Below are positions 59,288 to 64,000 of a DNA stretch of 64,000 nt, piece after piece. This DNA is from Malurus cyaneus samueli. Its lineage: Eukaryota; Chordata; Aves; Passeriformes; Maluridae. Location of the stretch: positions 53,712,900 to 53,776,899 of the forward strand of contig CM019214.1 in the NCBI GenBank assembly GCA_009741485.1, given 5' to 3'. Made by a program: the position numbers and the translations under genes. The notes beneath the pieces were generated by a model. It ran no database searches, was not told where the DNA came from, and saw only the letters and a program-made list of their open reading frames with translations. How positions within the stretch are numbered: position 1 is the stretch's first letter; the number at the start of each line of letters is the position of its first letter.

Positions 59288-59870
59288 CCCAGAATAATAG
59301 AATATGCCAAGTTGAAAGGGCCACATCAGGATCATCAAGTCCAACTCCTGACCTTGCACAGGACACTCAAAGACACACACCATGTGCCTAAGAGCATTGT
59401 CCAAATGCTTCTTGAACTCAGACAGCCTTGGTGCTTTAGCCACTTCCTTGAGTCTGTTCCAGTGCTCAGCCACCTTCTGAGAGACAAACCTTTTTTTCCT
59501 GATACCCAACCTAAACCTCCTTTGACTCACCCATATGTCATTTTCTTGAATCCTGTCACTGGTCACAAAGAAAGAGATCAGTACCCGCCCCTCTGCTTCC
59601 CCTCACGAGGAAGTTGTACCTGCAATGAAGTCTCCCCTCAGTCTCCTCCAGGCTGAAAAAACCAAGGGGCCTCAGCTGCTCCTCATAAGGCTTCCCTTCT
59701 TGACCCTTCACCATCCTCATGGCCTTCCTCATGGCCATCCTAGGATGCTTTGTAATAGCTTAATGTCTTACATTGTGGCACCCAAAACTGCACACAGGAC
59801 TTGAAGTGAGGCCACCCCAGTGCAGAGCAGAGCGGGACAATCCCCTCCCTTGCCCAGCTGGCAAGGAGGA
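59288..59870 (-). mobile_element. CR1 LINE 3' fragment (about 580 bp)
   Basis: A minus-strand CR1 copy covering the C-terminal part of ORF2 and the 3' untranslated end. Reading the minus strand gives the characteristic EHWNRL, FKKHLD and VQGQELDLMI words of avian CR1 within an open stretch at 59566-59240. The plus strand shows the typical CTCCTCATAAGGC, CCTCCAGGCTG and CCACTTCCTTGAGTCTGTTCCAGTG-type blocks. It is 5'-truncated near 59870. It is better preserved than the 48.4 kb copy, so probably younger. It cannot move by itself. Confidence 0.94.
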
Positions 59871-60351
59871 ATGCTGTATGAGTAAGGAGAAAACATCTGA
59901 ATGCTTATTTATTTTGAGATTTATTCTGTTGTAATTTGTTTAACACCTCCATGGAGAACAAAGAACTTCATTAAATTAAAAACAACTGGGATAAAACCTG
60001 TAAGTTTTTGAAAATACTTGTTATACCTAAAACTTCTCAAGAAAAGCATGGAAGATTGTTATGATAACAACTCCAAAGAAGATATCCCAGATTTTTTTGC
60101 AGCCTACTAAATGCAAAATCCATGCCCAGCTGAATGTATTCCTTTGCTAACCTGACTGCAGAACACTCCTTATTCCTGTGCACTACCCCCAGCCATTTCT
60201 GAAAACATTTCTTCTGGCTTGTAAACTTTTCCTCCAGGTTTTTAATATTCAGAACATCTTCTGGAGCCTATGGTACCCATGCACAAGGAACAAATTAGAC
60301 ATCATCAGTTTTACAAAGGCACAGTGGAAGGCAGTTTAAGGGATGACCGAA

Positions 60352-60377
60352 CCCCCCCCCCCCCCTTTTTTTTTTTT
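60352..60377. repeat. C14-T12 homopolymer junction
   Basis: Fourteen C followed directly by twelve T, an all-pyrimidine block. It is slippage-prone and likely length-variable; consensus length here is uncertain in any assembly. Confidence 0.92.
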
Positions 60378-61856
60378 GTCTCCTAAACAACCAAACAACA
60401 CAGTATTTAATATAAGAAGCTGAGATCATGGAATTGAACACAGACTTTAAAATGATGTAAGAAATTTTATTAGGGTGATATTTAGGTTCATAAATTCAGC
60501 TTTAAGCGACAGAGTTCTGAAATGAAAATCCAGAGCAATCCATTCTTTTCACAGGCATTGCATTGACATCATGTTCAGAGCCCATCTCAAATTTTTTTTA
60601 ATTTTAAAGCATTAACCAAACATTGTGGACATGCACAAATCAAAACCTTCCCCAGAACACGTCCTTTGATGATTTCCTACTCCTATTAACTTTTGCCAGT
60701 CTTAGATTATACTAAATAAGGAACTGTTCCCTCAGTTCTTCTGGATCTTGAACCTTAAGGGTTCTTGCTAAAAGAAGGCAAGTTTAAAATGAAAAAAAAT
60801 TCATGCATGATCTCAGTTCAAGGTTATAAAAAGGGCACAGAGCTTTTGGATCAAGGGAATGAAGCATTAATACTGTGTGGCCCCACTTTCCTAGAATATG
60901 TGCCTTGGCAACATTGCTAGTCTAAATCTGGCAAATTGAATATTTTGATCTCTGTCCCTGGAGAAAAACATGCACCTATTAATTATATCAGATTATAATT
61001 TTCCTCTCCTCTGCAGTGTAACTTTACTCTCCATTATATACCCTATTGCATCACAGAAGCTGCATTGTGTACACTAACACTGCCATTAATGCACTGAGCT
61101 GGGATGTGTATTTTTTGGGAGTTTTATGAGAGAGGGATGAAGGGAAGATTTTCTGATACTTAAGAACAAATAATTAGCTTATATTAAATAAAAAAAAAAT
61201 ACAAATAGGGTGTCCAAAAACTCCAAAGTTCATACCCAAGGAATCGAACTGCTGATGTTTGAGTGAGTCCCATGAAATACAACTTCCACATTCTAGATTG
61301 ACTGTTTTAACCTAGGTGGTTAATGGCCACCTAGGAGTTGACTATAAAGCTCAGTATTTGATGGCAGAGTGCCATGAATGTTGTAATACTTCATAAGCAG
61401 ATTCAAAGAAACAGAAGTTGATGTTCTGGCCCAAAAGAGTCTGTACTCTCGTGCTTGATGGCAGCTGTCAAAGGGGCAAGGTCCACATATTCATCTTGAG
61501 GCTTAACATGAGTCTGAATGGAGAAAGAGTGGAGGAAGCATTTGGCAGATGGTCACAAGCTGGATTGCAAGACAGCAACCATACCTGAAAGGCTGTAGCT
61601 GATGTGGTCAATTCCTCGGCAAAGAAAACATGTTTATTTGCCTGTATCCAAAAGGGAAACCTTGTGAAAGGAATTAGTAATACAATCCCTCAACTGTAGG
61701 TATTTGAATTGATTATCTGTCAACCCAAAGGTTTCTCTAAGTTCAGCAAATGAACACAATCTGTCTTCTAAAATGCATCATGTAATTTGTTAAAGCTTTT
61801 GTCTAACCATGCATCCCAAATAAAAATGCATTGAGGTTTTGGTTAGGTAGTAAGGT

Positions 61857-61912
61857 TGAGGGTTTTTGGTGTGGTTTTTTTTTTTTTATTTTTTTTTTTT
61901 GTGTTGTTTTTT
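61857..61912. repeat. T/G-rich tract with T13-A-T12
   Basis: A T run of 13, one A, and a T run of 12 (61875-61900), flanked by G-interrupted T runs. Confidence 0.92.
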
Positions 61913-64000
61913 GAATTAGAAAATTGAATACAATCCAAAATGGAATAAAGAACAGGTAACTTACTTGATTTTTTTTTATAACTGGTATAAATGTAAATTA
62001 CAAAATCTCTCAATATTCAGAACATTACTGATGTATTTCAGATGTATTTTTATGTGTTTCAGGCACACATTGTTAAAATATGTTATTGATTTTCTGTTTT
62101 CTTTTGTTCTGAGGTTCCAGTATGCTCTCTGCTGGTGCTGCCATTCCCCATTTTGAAAAATGATTGGTTATTAATAAAAAAATAACCTTAATGCATAATT
62201 AAGTTAAAGGCAAAAGTTGCTAAACTGCTAAATTGCTATGAAGAGTATTGCACATGGATTAGGATCTAAGACAGAATTATAAAACAAATAAGATAATGAA
62301 AAAAATTCATATCAGTGGAGGACAAATACAGGAGAGATAAGGGCTGAGGAACATGAAGGGGAGACTTTATAGTACCTTGGTTTTTGCTAAGTTTTAGGAA
62401 ACTCCATTAGGGGAAGAACAGCTACAGGAAGAACGGAAAGAGCCATCTGATACTGTAAGCAGTGGGACTCAATAAAAGTGATCCAGTAGTATTGCTCTCT
62501 AGGTAATAGGGCAGAATTGGAGAAGAAGGGCTACAAAAAGGTCTAAAATCACATATAAACACACTTGTCGAGCTTTAGAAAAAATAATCAAAAGTGCTCA
62601 GTGGGATAATTTGTTCTCCTGTCTTCAAAAGCATGATTTTCTAATTTTAGGATAATATATGGCAATACACTGTTAAGGTTCCCATTTCAAAATTTAGGAC
62701 TGTGTTTCTGAAAAAATGGCATGCTGAAAAGTCCCATTGATCCACAGGGAATATAATAAAAGTTTCTTCTTTCAAGGTGAAAAAAAGAAACAAGGTAACT
62801 TTCTAAATCTTGAGAAATGCTAAATGTTTTCTAATTATTCCCGTGTTAAAATGTAAGCCAGAACATTTTCAAACAGACAATGTATGCTCAGCTTTGTTAA
62901 GCTCGATGAGACTGGAAACAGAGGGGTCAGGTGTACGGAGTGAGCCAAGATGGTGATTTAGTAGGACAGGTTTTCTATAAAAGCATATGATTGAGAACTA
63001 CATTTCTCTATAAATCTGTGTTATATATCAAATACTAATGTGCAATATCCCTACTTCTGTATCAATCTATTGATATATAATCATGTAATACATTCCTCTT
63101 ACAGATGTAGCCACATATTTTTTTGCTTTAGATACTGCCTTGCAAATTCATGTATATGGGTAATAGTTTTTAGTAGCAGGCAATAGACCATGTCAACAGC
63201 CAACATAGCACATAATGAAGCTCACGAAGAACAAATTTTATCACCCAATGTCAGTCAGCCAACCCCTCTTCTAGATGATTTCTTTAGATATATTAGATAA
63301 ATGAGTAAAATATTTCTAAATATGACAAAATAAATATTGATGTTTTAAAATATTATATCTGAAATTCAATGGAAATAAGCTCTTTTTCTCAGGGCACGGC
63401 AATGTGTGTAATGTGATGTTTCTCTGTTACACACCTTATCACACTGTCTACATGCAATCTTCTTCTTGCTATCACTATTCATTTTTCATGTGCGAAGTAT
63501 TCATTAATCCTTTAACCTCGGTAGGTAGAAACCAGTTTTTCTCTGCAGAACACTCAGCACTCCCTGTTCAAGTGGTTAAGAAGGATGAATGTTGTTAATA
63601 CTTGTGTGTTTTTATTGATAAATCTGAATATAAGCAATGCATCTGTCCAGGGAATGTTTCCAGCTGTCTCCTATAGTAGCCTGCTTCCTATGGGATTGCA
63701 TATTTTATCTTTTAAAACAAGTGTTACAATGTTAACTTTTGACTTGGGTGAAATCTAATGAATCACATATGTAACTTACGCGGAGTAGCTGGAGCTAGTG
63801 GTGATCCAAACTAATAGCAGAAGGAAATATGTTGCCTGGGTCATTAGACTGTATTTTAACTCTCTGCTCACTTTCCTCCAAAGGAAATGATTACACTAGA
63901 GGCAACATTACAATAGCAAATCACACCTAATCCCCTTTATGGCTCGTGAAGACATATATTTCTGTTTATAGCCATTTTAACATTTCTTATTTACTATTCT

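Larger units (their letters stand above)
59871..64000. other. Non-genic AT-rich DNA, right end
   Basis: No gene is recognised. A C14-T12 double homopolymer at 60352-60377 and a T-rich tract at 61857-61912 are listed separately. Open frames are under 65 codons and have no recognisable domain. Confidence 0.55.

Noticed and set aside
59240..59566. A 108-codon minus-strand gene
   Set aside because: It is the C-terminal part of CR1 ORF2 and its 3' end, not a host gene.
1..64000. CRISPR array, tRNA or rRNA genes, endogenous retrovirus with paired LTRs
   Set aside because: No regularly spaced repeats, no tRNA B-box context, no rRNA sequence and no paired long terminal repeats were seen on reading the window.

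Overview
This window looks like bird nuclear DNA, and I find no protein-coding gene in it. The base composition is mostly AT-rich. Three degraded CR1 retrotransposons (non-LTR LINEs, the dominant interspersed repeat of birds and other reptiles) are readable by sequence. There are no mammalian-type Alu, B1 or L1 elements. Bacterial hallmarks (operons, ribosome binding sites, dense long reading frames) are absent. The longest open frames are under 260 codons, and the longest ones lie inside a GC-rich island where stop codons are rare by composition. A passerine or other bird is plausible, but the species cannot be settled from this sequence.

Layout: 1-19300 is AT-rich non-genic DNA holding four simple-repeat tracts: TTCA near 3.35 kb, GTATAT near 7.65 kb, GGAA near 8.2 kb and TTG near 15.9 kb. 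It also has one candidate spliced exon on the plus strand (14376-14505) and one candidate terminal exon on the minus strand (about 5690-6198). From 19323 to about 21035 lies the only promoter-like region. It has a PAR-bZIP/POU site pair, a perfect 63-bp tandem duplication that doubles an antioxidant-response-element-like motif, two TATA-like boxes, and then a CpG island of about 1 kb with GC boxes, an EGR1-type site and a G-quadruplex-prone GGGAA repeat. A strong splice-acceptor-like sequence follows at 21033 and a further exon-like segment lies at 21894-21959.

From 21 to 29 kb the DNA is again non-genic. A plus-strand CR1 ORF2 relic occupies about 29.09-30.92 kb. It carries endonuclease and reverse-transcriptase remnants and the 3' end, with a large internal deletion. 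From 31 to 64 kb there are no recognisable genes. This part holds two minus-strand CR1 3' fragments (48.43-48.74 and 59.29-59.87 kb), a separated pair of perfect 37-bp direct repeats near 53.1 and 53.45 kb, several homopolymers, and several stretches rich in transcription-factor-like motifs that may be conserved non-coding elements.

Best reading: an intergenic or large-intron 'gene desert' segment with one orphan CpG-island promoter, possibly for a long non-coding RNA or an upstream alternative first exon of a gene outside the window. I found no CRISPR array, tRNA, rRNA or new multi-gene system. Exon and enhancer calls are inferences from sequence motifs and need transcript or alignment data.
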